A DNA stretch of 64,000 bases, from positions 2,072,001 through 2,136,000 of the forward strand of contig NZ_CP012369.1 of assembly GCF_001267405.1 (NCBI RefSeq), written 5' to 3'. The notes below the pieces were generated by a model. The model saw only the letters and a list, made by a program, of their open reading frames with translations, was not told where the DNA came from and did not search any database. The position numbers and the translations under genes were made by a program. Source of the stretch: Moorella thermoacetica (lineage in GTDB: Bacteria; Bacillota; DSM-521; Neomoorellales; Neomoorellaceae). Shown here one piece after another: positions 7,676-15,958 of this stretch; within the stretch, counting starts at the first letter, position 1, and each line of letters opens with the position of its first letter.

Positions 7676-9163
7676 ATGTACAAATGGCAGCGCATCAAGG
7701 CACTGCACGCTCAAGGGGTCGGCATCAGGCAAATAGCAAGGGATGTTGGGGTGTCCAGGAATACCGTCAGGAAGTACCTTAAAGAAGCCGGCCCTCCCCA
7801 GTTTAAAGCCAGGGAGTATACCAAAGAACTGGACAAGTTTCTGGAAGAAATAAAGGTTATGCTTGCCAAAGGATATATCGGCACAAGGATTTACAAAGAA
7901 CTGAAAGATAAGGGCTATCAAGGCTCCCTGGCCAGCGTCCACCGTTATCTTAGGGCCATCAAGGAAGATGACAGGACCGCTAAATTAGCCACCACCCGGG
8001 TGGAAACAGGCCCAGGTAAACAGATGCAGTACGATTGGAAGGTGTGGACGCTACCAGTTGACGGGAAGCTCGTGAAAATATATCTCCACGAAGTGGTCTT
8101 ATCCTACAGCCGGATGAAATTCTACACCTTCTCTTTAAGCATCACCACCGCCGATGTGATCCGGGTTCTGATTGAAGCCATTGACTTCTTCGGCGGTTAT
8201 GCCCCGGAGTTGGTGATAGACAACGGCAAGCAAATGGTTATCACCCACCAGAAGGACGGTATTGTCCGGTATAATGACGAGTTTTTAAAATTCTGCGGGC
8301 TGTATGGCATTGAGCCCTGTCCTTGCGCCAACTACCGTGCCCGGACCAAGGGAAAGGTAGAACGCCCCTTTTACTATGTCCAGGAACACCTGCTGCGGGG
8401 CCTGGAGGTGGGGAACTTAAACGAATTCGCTGTAAAGCTTTCCGAGTTCCAGGAAGCCTACAACAAAAGGCCCCACAGCACCTTAGGCCGGCCGCCGGAA
8501 GAAATGTTTGCCGAGGAAAAAGGGTGCCTTGTTAAAATACCGGCTGTCGAACCGGCCTTATTACACCATAAAGAACCCCGGAAGGTGAGCAATGACGGCT
8601 ATATATCCCATGACGGCAATCTCTACCCCGTACCCATGCGCTACTGCTTAAGGAGGGTGTGGGTCGAAAACATCTACGGCCGGCGCTTAAAGGTATATGA
8701 CGAGGAAGGTGCGCTTTTAGCGGAGTTTGACCTTGACCTTAAAAAACAAACCGCCCGTCCCCTTCACCCCGAACACGAAACCATCAACCGTCAATACCAG
8801 GAAAAGAAACTGAAGCTACGCTCGGCCCTGGTGGAGAAGTTCACCAGCGCCTTTGGCGAGGATGGCCAAAGGTATCTGGAAGGCCTGCGTGATAAAAATG
8901 GCGCCAACCTGTACTGGCACCTGGCGGAAATCTTAAGCTATCAGGAGATATATACCCCAGAAGATATCATAGCAGCCATCAAAGAATGCCTGAAAATCGG
9001 TTCTTATCACAAAAACAGCGTAAAAAGGCTTTTAGAGCGCAAGGAAATCGCTCCGCTTTCTTGTGCCTGTGACCCGGCAAGTGTCAATATGCCGCCAGGT
9101 AAAATCAAACGGGACCTCTCCTGTTATGCCCTAAAGGAGAGCGAGGTGGCGGCAGTATCATGA
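7676..9163 (+). CDS. istA: IS21 transposase IstA
   Basis: The DDE recombinase of the element, 495 residues from ATG 7676 (an in-frame GTG lies three codons earlier at 7667). Numbered from that GTG, residues 1-40 are a helix-turn-helix (GVGIRQIARDVGVSRNTVRKYL) and residues about 110-290 the RNase-H-like core with the acidic triad Asp123 (QYDWKVW), Asp185 (LVIDNGKQM) and Glu232 (KGKVERPFYYV). The C-terminal third contains the segment that contacts IstB. ATG 7676 is preferred because AGAGGTGG precedes it at good distance. The stop overlaps istB by four bases (ATGA), giving coupled translation. Confidence 0.95.
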   Translation: MYKWQRIKALHAQGVGIRQIARDVGVSRNTVRKYLKEAGPPQFKAREYTKELDKFLEEIKVMLAKGYIGTRIYKELKDKGYQGSLASVHRYLRAIKEDDRTAKLATTRVETGPGKQMQYDWKVWTLPVDGKLVKIYLHEVVLSYSRMKFYTFSLSITTADVIRVLIEAIDFFGGYAPELVIDNGKQMVITHQKDGIVRYNDEFLKFCGLYGIEPCPCANYRARTKGKVERPFYYVQEHLLRGLEVGNLNEFAVKLSEFQEAYNKRPHSTLGRPPEEMFAEEKGCLVKIPAVEPALLHHKEPRKVSNDGYISHDGNLYPVPMRYCLRRVWVENIYGRRLKVYDEEGALLAEFDLDLKKQTARPLHPEHETINRQYQEKKLKLRSALVEKFTSAFGEDGQRYLEGLRDKNGANLYWHLAEILSYQEIYTPEDIIAAIKECLKIGSYHKNSVKRLLERKEIAPLSCACDPASVNMPPGKIKRDLSCYALKESEVAAVS

Positions 9164-9918
9164 GCAACAAATTAACCGCTTACCTGGAAAGCCAGATGCA
9201 GGCCTTAAAACTAAAGGGGATGCTTGCCCATTACCAGGAGATAACAGAAAAAGCCTCGCAAAACAACCTTTCTTATACCGAATACCTCTCCCTTCTCTTC
9301 GAAGAGGAGTTAAAAAGGAAAAACGAAGGCACGGTCAAGACGAAAATCAATAAAGCGCGTTTCCCCTTTATCAAAACCCTGGAGGAATTTGACTTTAGCT
9401 TTCAACCCTCAATCCGGGAAAAAGAAATTATCTCTTTAAGCTCCCTGGATTTCGTGGAGAAAAAGGAGAATATCATCTTCCTGGGGCCGCCCGGGGTCGG
9501 CAAGACCCATCTATCAGTAGCCTTAGGTATCAAGGCCTGCATGGCCAAATACCGGGTAGTGTTTATTACGGCTCAGAAACTACTGGAAGAACTACTTTTG
9601 AGCGCCAAAGACGGCAGTCTCCTTGACAAGCTATTGGGTTACTCCCGGCTAAACCTTCTAATCATCGACGAACTCGGCTACATGCCTGTAACTAAAGAAC
9701 AGGCCAATCTTCTCTTCCGCTTGGTCTCCATGCGTTACGAGAAGGGGAGTATTATCCTGACCAGCAACTACAACTTCAACGAATGGGGGGAGATATTTTC
9801 CGACCAGGTGGTAGCCGCGGCCATAATTGACCGGCTTGTGCATCATGCCCGCATTTTCTATATTAACGGCACTAGCTACCGGCTCAAGGGTAAACTGAAA
9901 GCAGCCAACGACCGTTAA
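9160..9918 (+). CDS. istB: IS21 helper ATPase IstB
   Basis: A 252-residue AAA+ protein related to DnaA/DnaC that loads and targets IstA. Walker A is GPPGVGKTH (residues 109-117), Walker B LLIIDELGY (166-174), with sensor-1 segment IILTSNYNFNEW. The N-terminal about 70 residues are the helical IstB clamp region. The length equals that of typical family members and no frameshift is seen. Confidence 0.95.
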   Translation: MSNKLTAYLESQMQALKLKGMLAHYQEITEKASQNNLSYTEYLSLLFEEELKRKNEGTVKTKINKARFPFIKTLEEFDFSFQPSIREKEIISLSSLDFVEKKENIIFLGPPGVGKTHLSVALGIKACMAKYRVVFITAQKLLEELLLSAKDGSLLDKLLGYSRLNLLIIDELGYMPVTKEQANLLFRLVSMRYEKGSIILTSNYNFNEWGEIFSDQVVAAAIIDRLVHHARIFYINGTSYRLKGKLKAANDR

Positions 9919-10006
9919 ATCGGAGGCTACACCTTCATTCCCTTTAGCGCATGACTTGCAGCTTATTATTTTTGTTCCCCAGTGGGTCAATTTTATTTGC
10001 ACATAG

Positions 10007-10032
10007 TGGGTCAATTCTATTGACAATCAACA
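10007..10032 (-). repeat. IS21 right terminal inverted repeat
   Basis: Read on the minus strand it starts TGTTGATTGTCAATAGAA and ends TTGACCCA, the counterpart of 7575-7601. The right target duplication follows at 10033-10038. Confidence 0.85.
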
Positions 10033-10436
10033 AATGTTTTAGATGTATGTGGCATCCTTGCCTATAACTTAAACGAGCAGCAGCTATTAACCCTTTATTT
10101 TCATTTGCCGACCCATTACAACCTGCAAATTTATCCCCCCTCAAAGGAGTACCTGCCGCGCCTAGCAGTAAAAAGTATCCTGGCGATCATAAGCAAAAAG
10201 GCCAGCTTTGACGATGCGCTGATTATCTATACGGTACGAAACATGGGTCCACTGGTATCGCACTATGTTAGCTGGAACGCCAGGCATTTCCTCCAGCAGT
10301 TGTCCATACCTGCTTTGACGCCAGCAGAGGCCCTGGAAACTGGAATTCTGAAAAATGCTTGCCCTGAATGAAAAAAGATTGCCCCGGCCGTATAACTATA
10401 CCCTTTCCGGTAAAGGTTAATTAAGGGGTGCCATGC

Positions 10437-10889
10437 TTGGAAGAAAAGGACCTCATCCGCAGCCTTAACTGGTTCTACAGCCTGGAAATCGAGCAGGTAG
10501 ACCTCTATAAGAGCCAGGCCCGGGCAGCAACCGACATTTACCTGCGGCAGGTGCTGACCCGGGTAGCGGCTATGGAACAGGAACACGTAATCAACCTGGA
10601 AGCGGAAATCAGCCGCCGCGGCGCCACCCCGACCCGCCTGGGAGCCATCATTGCTCCCCTTCTGGGGGTGGCAACCGGGACTATCCTCAACTGGACCAAT
10701 ACCCGCACCCTCCTCTGGGCCAACATTACTTTAGAAGAAAAGGCCATGGCTGACTACAAACGGCTAATCCTGAAAGTTGCCGAAAAAACCCTTTTTAACC
10801 TCCTCTGGAGCCACCTCATTGATGAAGACCTGCATGCCGCTTGGTTCAGCAATAAGCTGAAAGAGCTGGACCGCCTGGCCCTGCATTAA
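10437..10889 (+). CDS. Ferritin-like / COQ7-type diiron protein
   Basis: About 150 residues forming a four-helix bundle. Possible diiron ligands occur in LEIEQVDLY, MEQEHVIN, LEEKAMADY and HLIDEDLHAAW, the paired Glu and ExxH spacing of ferritin-like and demethoxyubiquinone-hydroxylase-like proteins. Between the helix pairs lies a hydrophobic stretch (GAIIAPLLGVATGTILNW) as in the membrane-associated COQ7 type. TTG 10437 is preferred over GTG 10428 because AAGGGG is correctly spaced only from the TTG. The neighbour downstream is an Rrf2 regulator and cytochrome bd, so a role in handling oxygen or peroxide is plausible but inferred. Confidence 0.75.
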   Translation: MEEKDLIRSLNWFYSLEIEQVDLYKSQARAATDIYLRQVLTRVAAMEQEHVINLEAEISRRGATPTRLGAIIAPLLGVATGTILNWTNTRTLLWANITLEEKAMADYKRLILKVAEKTLFNLLWSHLIDEDLHAAWFSNKLKELDRLALH

Positions 10890-10909
10890 CAGGATGGTAA
10901 TAGAAAAAC

Positions 10910-10938
10910 TTGACAGGAAAAATAGAATGAGTTATTAT
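10910..10938 (+). promoter_or_regulatory. Promoter of the Rrf2 regulator gene
   Basis: Perfect TTGACA (10910-10915), 17-base spacer, TATTAT (10933-10938). It lies about 50 bases before the regulator's ATG. Confidence 0.85.
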
Positions 10939-10943
10939 TACTA

Positions 10944-10969
10944 TAAACTATACCAAATGAATATACTTT
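10944..10969 (+). promoter_or_regulatory. Putative Rrf2 operator, copy 1
   Basis: TAAACTATAC, eight positions, then ATACTTT, an imperfect dyad of AAACTATAC and GTATACTTT type. The same box with identical spacing occurs at 11432-11457 before cydA. This copy covers the predicted transcription start. Confidence 0.6.
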
Positions 10970-10988
10970 AGACTGGATGTAGTTTTAC

Positions 10989-11399
10989 ATGCGCTTAAAC
11001 CAGGCCACCGATTATGCCTTCCGCGCCGTCCTGTACCTGGCGAAACTGGAACCGGGCACCATCGCCGAAGCCCAGATGATTGCTTCCCGCGAAGATATCC
11101 CCATGCGCTTCTTGCTTAAAATCATGCGTTCCCTGGTACAGGCCGGAATAGTGCAATCCTACCGCGGTGTCAGCGGCGGTTTTGCCCTGGCCCGGCCGGC
11201 GCGGGAAATTACCCTGCTGGATGTCGTCGAAGCAGTAGAAGGACCGGTTAGCGTTAACCGCTGCCTTCTGGACCCGGAGTACTGTAATAAACACGGCGCT
11301 CCTTGTTGCCCGGTACACCGGGCCCTGGGCGCAGTCCAGGACGCCCTGCGCCGGGAACTGAAGCGTTACAACTTTGCCGAGCTGGCCGGGAAAAGTTGA
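10989..11399 (+). CDS. Rrf2-family transcriptional regulator
   Basis: A 136-residue winged-helix regulator. Residues 1-60 form the DNA-binding part (MRLNQATDYAFRAVLYLA, then FLLKIMRSLVQAGIVQSYRG) and residues 60-80 the conserved wing (GVSGGFALARPAREITLLDVVEAVEG). Four cysteines (Cys92, 99, 106, 107) stand in the region that binds an Fe-S cluster in IscR/RsrR/NsrR, so redox or NO sensing is likely. It is followed after 86 bases by cydA. A shared 26-bp box lies at its own promoter and before cydA, suggesting autoregulation and control of cytochrome bd. Confidence 0.88.
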   Translation: MRLNQATDYAFRAVLYLAKLEPGTIAEAQMIASREDIPMRFLLKIMRSLVQAGIVQSYRGVSGGFALARPAREITLLDVVEAVEGPVSVNRCLLDPEYCNKHGAPCCPVHRALGAVQDALRRELKRYNFAELAGKS

Positions 11400-11431
11400 G
11401 TAAAGCCTTGAAAGGAGGGATTATTTTCAAA

Positions 11432-11457
11432 TAAACTATACTATTTGGGTATACTTT
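11432..11457 (+). promoter_or_regulatory. Putative Rrf2 operator, copy 2 (before cydA)
   Basis: TAAACTATAC (11432-11441) and GTATACTTT (11449-11457) repeat the box at 10944-10969 with the same spacing. It lies 29 bases upstream of the cydA start; no clean separate promoter is seen here. Confidence 0.6.
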
Positions 11458-11485
11458 GATGTATTTTGAGGGGAGGAGAAAAGTT

Positions 11486-12871
11486 ATGGATGCACTCTTG
11501 CTGGCCCGTTGGCAATTCGGCATAACCTCGGTTTACCATTTCCTCTTCGTCCCCCTGACCCTGGGACTTTCTATTCTGGTGGCCATCATGGAGACCATCT
11601 ACGTCCGTACTGGTGATGAAACTTACAAGAACATGGCCCGCTTCTGGGGCCGCCTTTTCCTGATTAACTTCGCCATGGGTGTGGTGACCGGTATCGTTCA
11701 GGAGTTTCACTTCGGCATGAACTGGTCCGAGTACTCCCGCTTCGTCGGTGACATTTTCGGTGCCCCCCTGGCTGTGGAAGCCCTGGCCGCCTTCTTCCTG
11801 GAATCCACCTTCCTGGGCCTGTGGATCTTCGGCTGGGAAAAACTCTCCCCGGCCCTTCATGCTGCCTGTATCTGGCTAGTAGCCTTTGCCTCTAACCTTT
11901 CCGCCTTTTGGATCCTGGTGGCCAACTCCTTCATGCAGGAACCGGTGGGTTTTACCTTACGTAACGGCCGCGCCGAGATGACGGATTTCTTCGCCCTACT
12001 AACCAACCCCCACGTCCTTTACCAGTTTCCCCATACCGTCCTGGCCGGCTTTGTGACGGCGGCCTTTTTCGTCATGGGGATCAGTGCCTACCACCTGCTG
12101 CGGCAAAGCCAATTAGAGCCCTTCCGCCGTTCCTTCCGGCTGGCGCTTATCATGGGCCTCATCGGTAGCCTACTGGTGGCGGGTATCGGACACCTCCAGG
12201 GGCAGCACCTGGTCGCTACCCAGCCCATGAAAATGGCGGCGGCCGAAGCCCTCTGGGACAGTGCCGACCCGGCGCCCCTGGCCCTGGTAGCCCTGGTCGA
12301 CCAGGAAAACCAGCAAAACAACCTGGAGATTAAAATCCCTGCCCTGACGAGTTTCCTGGCTTACAATAGCTTCCGGGGCGAGGTGAAGGGCCTGAAGGAA
12401 CTCCAGGCCGCAGCCGCGGAGCAATACGGCCCGGGCAATTATATACCGCCGGTGGCCCCGGTATTCTGGAGCTTTCGCTTAATGATTGCCGCCGGGCTGT
12501 GGTTGATTTTGCTGTCCCTGTATAGCCTGTATCTATGGCGTAAGGGACTACTGGAAAGTAGGCCCCTGGTCCTCAAAGCCCTGCTCTGGAGTATCCCGAT
12601 CCCTTACCTGGCTAACACTGCCGGCTGGTTCGTGGCGGAAGTCGGCCGTTACCCCTGGATTGTTTACGGTTTGCAACGGCTCGAAGCAGCCGTCTCACCA
12701 GGGGTATCCGCTACCGCTATCTTGACGACCCTGGTGGCCTTTACCCTGCTTTACGGCCTGCTGGCTGTGGTGGATGTCTACCTCCTGGCCAAATACGCCC
12801 GCCAGGGTGTAGTAGAGCAGCCCCCTGCCGGTAAGATGCATCCTTCCGGGGAGGTGTCGTTATGGATCTGA
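11486..12871 (+). CDS. cydA: Cytochrome bd oxidase subunit I
   Basis: The quinol-oxidising, heme-carrying subunit, 461 residues with about nine transmembrane helices. His18 (ITSVYHFLFVPLTLG) is the expected high-spin heme b ligand; the GWEK segment, the conserved NPHVLYQFPHTVLAGF and GQHLVATQPMKMAAAEAL segments and the TAGWFVAEVGRYPW end are all present. The periplasmic Q-loop is short, as in Firmicute CydA, compared with the enterobacterial form. ATG 11486 is chosen over one ten codons upstream because GGGGAGGAGA precedes it. In an acetogen this oxidase reduces traces of O2. It is coupled to cydB by a 10-base overlap. Confidence 0.96.
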   Translation: MDALLLARWQFGITSVYHFLFVPLTLGLSILVAIMETIYVRTGDETYKNMARFWGRLFLINFAMGVVTGIVQEFHFGMNWSEYSRFVGDIFGAPLAVEALAAFFLESTFLGLWIFGWEKLSPALHAACIWLVAFASNLSAFWILVANSFMQEPVGFTLRNGRAEMTDFFALLTNPHVLYQFPHTVLAGFVTAAFFVMGISAYHLLRQSQLEPFRRSFRLALIMGLIGSLLVAGIGHLQGQHLVATQPMKMAAAEALWDSADPAPLALVALVDQENQQNNLEIKIPALTSFLAYNSFRGEVKGLKELQAAAAEQYGPGNYIPPVAPVFWSFRLMIAAGLWLILLSLYSLYLWRKGLLESRPLVLKALLWSIPIPYLANTAGWFVAEVGRYPWIVYGLQRLEAAVSPGVSATAILTTLVAFTLLYGLLAVVDVYLLAKYARQGVVEQPPAGKMHPSGEVSLWI

Positions 12872-13866
12872 ACATCCTATGGTTCATCCTGGTTACCGTT
12901 CTCTTTACCGGTTTCTTTTTCCTGGAAGGTTTCGACTATGGCGTCGGGATCCTGCTGCCTTTCGTGGGGAGAAACGACCTTGAGCGCCGAATGGTTATTA
13001 ATAGCATTGGCCCCTTCTGGGACAGCAACGAGGTATGGATGCTCACCGCCGGCGGGGCCATGTTTGCCGCCTTCCCCCACTGGTACGCCACCCTTTTCAG
13101 CGGTTTCTACCTGGCCCTGTTCTTGATCCTGGTGGCCCTGATCCTGCGCGGTGTGGCCTTCGAGTTCCGCAGCAAGGACGAAAAACCTGCCTGGCGCAAC
13201 CTCTGGGACTGGTTGCTCTTCGTGGGGAGTCTACTGCCGGCCCTCCTCTGGGGCGTAGCGATTACCAACCTCATCCGGGGTGTGCCTATTGACGCCAGGA
13301 TGCAATTTGCAGGAACCTTTTTCGATCTCCTCTCGCCCTACACCCTGCTGGGGGGGCTGGCCTTCCTCCTGGTCTTTACCCTGCAAGGAGGTCTTTTCCT
13401 GGCCCTGAAAAGTGAAGGTGAACTAAAGGAGCGTTCCCGGCAGGCGGCCCTGAGGGCTGGAGCCGGTGCGGCCCTGGCCCTCCTCCTGCTGGTAATTATG
13501 AGTTACGGGGTCACCGATATTTTCAGCCGGTTCCTCCCCGGGATCCTTCTCGGGAGTGCTTTCATTACCTTGCTCCTCTCCCTGGCCGGTCTTTATACCC
13601 GGCGCTACGGCCCGGGCTTCCTGATGAACGGCCTGACCGTAATCCTGGTCACGGCGGGATTTTTCAGCGGGCTCTTCCCGCGGGTGATGGTCTCCAGCCT
13701 GAATCCGGAATGGAGCATCACCATTTACCGGGCCGCCTCCAGCCCCTATACCCTTAAAGTTATGACCGTCGTCGCCCTGACTCTGGTACCCATAGTCCTG
13801 GCCTACCAGGGGTGGACTTACTGGGTCTTCCGCCAGCGCGTTAAAGCCAGGGACTTGGAGTATTAG
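12862..13866 (+). CDS. cydB: Cytochrome bd oxidase subunit II
   Basis: A 334-residue membrane protein with eight to nine helices. It shows the family's FFFLEGFDYGVGILLPF start, the GPFWDSNEVWMLTAGGAMFAAFP segment and the RGVAFEFR motif. It pairs with CydA to form the oxidase core. The start lies within the end of cydA (GGAGGTGTCGTT precedes the ATG), so translation is coupled. Confidence 0.96.
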   Translation: MDLNILWFILVTVLFTGFFFLEGFDYGVGILLPFVGRNDLERRMVINSIGPFWDSNEVWMLTAGGAMFAAFPHWYATLFSGFYLALFLILVALILRGVAFEFRSKDEKPAWRNLWDWLLFVGSLLPALLWGVAITNLIRGVPIDARMQFAGTFFDLLSPYTLLGGLAFLLVFTLQGGLFLALKSEGELKERSRQAALRAGAGAALALLLLVIMSYGVTDIFSRFLPGILLGSAFITLLLSLAGLYTRRYGPGFLMNGLTVILVTAGFFSGLFPRVMVSSLNPEWSITIYRAASSPYTLKVMTVVALTLVPIVLAYQGWTYWVFRQRVKARDLEY

Positions 13867-13911
13867 CGTTGAGAGGTTAGAAGTGAGAAGTGGGATCTAG
13901 GGGGAGAAGAT

Positions 13912-15822
13912 TTGCTGCTTAATCATGACCTGTTACGTGAGGCCGGCAGGGTACGCCGCCAGCTGGCCCTTACGGTGGAGCTGGGGTTGGGGGCCGGCCT
14001 CCTGGCCATTCTCCAGGCCTGGTTCCTGGCCCGGGTGGTCAACGGTGTCTTCCTGGAAGGGCGGGATCTGCCGGGGGTCTGGCCGTGGCTCTTAATCCTT
14101 CTGGGGCTCATTTTTCTGCGGGCGGCTTTCGCCTGGGGGATGGAAGTGGCCGGCCACCGGACCGCGGCCCGGATCAAGTATGACCTGCGTCGCCGCCTGG
14201 TGGCCCACCTCCTGGCCCTGGGGCCGGTACCTTTAAAGGATGGGCATACCGGGGAACTGGTTAACGTCCTGGTTGAGGGGGTTGAGGACCTGGAGACCTA
14301 TTTTGCCGGCTACCTGCCCCGCCTGGCCCTGGCGGCCCTGATGCCCATGGCTGTCCTGGGTTTTGTTTTTCCCCTGGACCTTTTCTCCGGCCTGTTCCTC
14401 CTTGGCACCGCCCCCCTGCTCCCCCTCTTTATGTTCCTTATCGGCGGGCAGGCGGAAAGGCTAACCAGCAACCAATGGGAGACCCTGGGCCGCCTGAGCG
14501 GCCACTTCCTGGATGTGCTACAAGGACTTACCACCCTGAAAATTTTCGGCCGCAGCAAGGCCCAGGCCGAGGTCCTGGCCCGCCTCAGTGACCGTTTCCG
14601 GTCCACCACCCTGGGAGTGCTACGGGTGGCCTTTCTCTCGGCCCTGGTCCTGGAGCTGGCGGCCACCTTAGGCACTGCCCTGGTGGCTGTTTCTGTTGGC
14701 CTGCGCCTCCTCTACGGCCGCTTGCCCTTTCAGGAAGCCCTCTTCCTTTTATTGCTGGCGCCGGAATTCTACCTGCCCCTGCGCCTCCTGGGCAGTCGGT
14801 ACCATGCCGGCCTGGCCGGCGTTACCGCAGCCGCCCGTATCTTTGACCTCCTCTCCCGGCCCCTTCCCGCCGGTGAAGGCGGTAAAGCAGGTAGCGCCGT
14901 CGGCCAGGATGAGGTGGTTGCGCCCTTCATAGCGGGCCATCCAGGCAGGGCGACAGAGCTATCGGAGGATAAAAAAATGGTGGCTGGCATTTGTCTGAAG
15001 CACGGGATCCGATCCGACGGGGAAAGCATCCCTGGCGCCGCCGGAGATGGAGGGCGCCCGGCTGGAGAAAAAGGCCTGCTCCGGCCCGGCCTTCATATTA
15101 TCCTGGAAGATGTTTATTATGCCTACGATCCGGGGAACCGGCCCGCCCTGCAGGGCCTTTCCCTGGAACTCCGCCCCGGGGAAAAAGTGGCCCTGGTCGG
15201 ACCCAGTGGCAGCGGTAAAAGCACCGTCGCCCACCTGCTCTTGCGCTTCCTGGAGCCCGATCGCGGGCGCATAACGGCCGACGGCCATCCTTTAGACCGG
15301 GTTCCCCCGGAAGATTGGCGCCGCCAGGTATCCCTGGTGCCCCAGCATCCCTACCTTTTCAGCGGCACTATAGCCGACAATATCCTCCTGGGACGCCCGC
15401 ATGCCTCGTGGGAGGAAATGGTGACGGCGGCCAGCCTGGCCGGCGCCCACGAGTTCATCAACGCCCTGCCGCAAGGTTACGCTACCCCCATAGGCGAAAG
15501 GGGCTTGCGTTTGAGCGGCGGCCAGGCCCGGCGCCTGGCCATCGCCCGCGCCTTCCTGAAGGAGGCGCCCTTACTGATTCTCGATGAAGCTACCGCCGGC
15601 CTGGACCCGGCCACCGATCAGATCATCCAGACCGCCCTGGAGCGCCTCCTTCGCGGGCGCACGTCCCTGATCATCGCCCATCGTCTGAGCGCCGCCGTCC
15701 GGGCCGACCGCATCGTTGTCCTGGACTCCGGCAGGGTAATAGAGGAAGGGCGGCATGAAGAGCTCCTGGCCCGCCGGGGTCTGTATTATCGCCTGGTTAC
15801 GGCCTCCAGGGGGGCGGCGTAA
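13912..15822 (+). CDS. cydD: ABC exporter half, CydD
   Basis: A 636-residue half-transporter needed, with CydC, to assemble cytochrome bd by exporting cysteine/glutathione or moving heme. Six helices lie in residues about 20-300. The ATPase domain starts near 395, with Walker A GPSGSGKST (430-438), signature LSGGQ (534-538) and Walker B LLILDEA followed by the H-loop IAHRL. Unusually, about 75 Gly-rich residues (320-394) separate the last helix from the ATPase domain, much longer than the normal linker. Start TTG 13912 has GGGGGAGAAG upstream. It follows cydB by 45 bases. Confidence 0.93.
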   Translation: MLLNHDLLREAGRVRRQLALTVELGLGAGLLAILQAWFLARVVNGVFLEGRDLPGVWPWLLILLGLIFLRAAFAWGMEVAGHRTAARIKYDLRRRLVAHLLALGPVPLKDGHTGELVNVLVEGVEDLETYFAGYLPRLALAALMPMAVLGFVFPLDLFSGLFLLGTAPLLPLFMFLIGGQAERLTSNQWETLGRLSGHFLDVLQGLTTLKIFGRSKAQAEVLARLSDRFRSTTLGVLRVAFLSALVLELAATLGTALVAVSVGLRLLYGRLPFQEALFLLLLAPEFYLPLRLLGSRYHAGLAGVTAAARIFDLLSRPLPAGEGGKAGSAVGQDEVVAPFIAGHPGRATELSEDKKMVAGICLKHGIRSDGESIPGAAGDGGRPAGEKGLLRPGLHIILEDVYYAYDPGNRPALQGLSLELRPGEKVALVGPSGSGKSTVAHLLLRFLEPDRGRITADGHPLDRVPPEDWRRQVSLVPQHPYLFSGTIADNILLGRPHASWEEMVTAASLAGAHEFINALPQGYATPIGERGLRLSGGQARRLAIARAFLKEAPLLILDEATAGLDPATDQIIQTALERLLRGRTSLIIAHRLSAAVRADRIVVLDSGRVIEEGRHEELLARRGLYYRLVTASRGAA

Positions 15823-15958
15823 ATGCCCGCAGGGGACAGGATAGCCGTGAAGGTTTAGTCGCTAGCATAATAGCACCTGGAGATGTTACTCCCCGGAAAG
15901 TTACCCGGACATCACGGTAGCCTTGCCCCGAGCTGGTTAGAAAGTTGAGGTAAGCCCT

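Larger units (their letters stand above)
7575..10032 (+). mobile_element. Complete IS21-family insertion sequence
   Basis: A 2458-bp element with 5'-TG...CA-3' ends, imperfect terminal inverted repeats (7575-7601 and 10007-10032), second internal copies of the GACCCA-type motif near 7610-7624 and 9983-9998 as usual for the IS21 multiple end sites, two intact overlapping genes (istA, istB), and a 6-bp target duplication. Both genes look intact, so it may still be mobile. It sits inside the vapC toxin. Confidence 0.95.
7440..10371 (+). pseudogene. vapC: PIN-domain toxin (VapC type) interrupted by an IS21-family element
   Basis: The first 45 codons run from GTG 7440 to 7574 (VIFVDSDVLLIDLRY, with the first catalytic Asp of the PIN fold). 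The frame then enters the insertion sequence and stops. Removing 7575-10032 and one copy of the 6-bp target duplication restores one uninterrupted frame that continues at 10039 (LDVCGILAYNLNEQQ) to the stop at 10371, about 155 residues in all. The rest of the PIN acidic site (SFDDALII) and the typical VSWNARHF end are in this right part. Family members are metal-dependent ribonucleases. The reconstruction is direct from sequence; loss of toxin activity is inferred. Confidence 0.9.

Noticed and set aside
10105-10371. Stand-alone 88-residue gene right of the IS element
   Set aside because: It is the C-terminal part of the interrupted VapC toxin; the frame joins perfectly to the left part once the element is removed.
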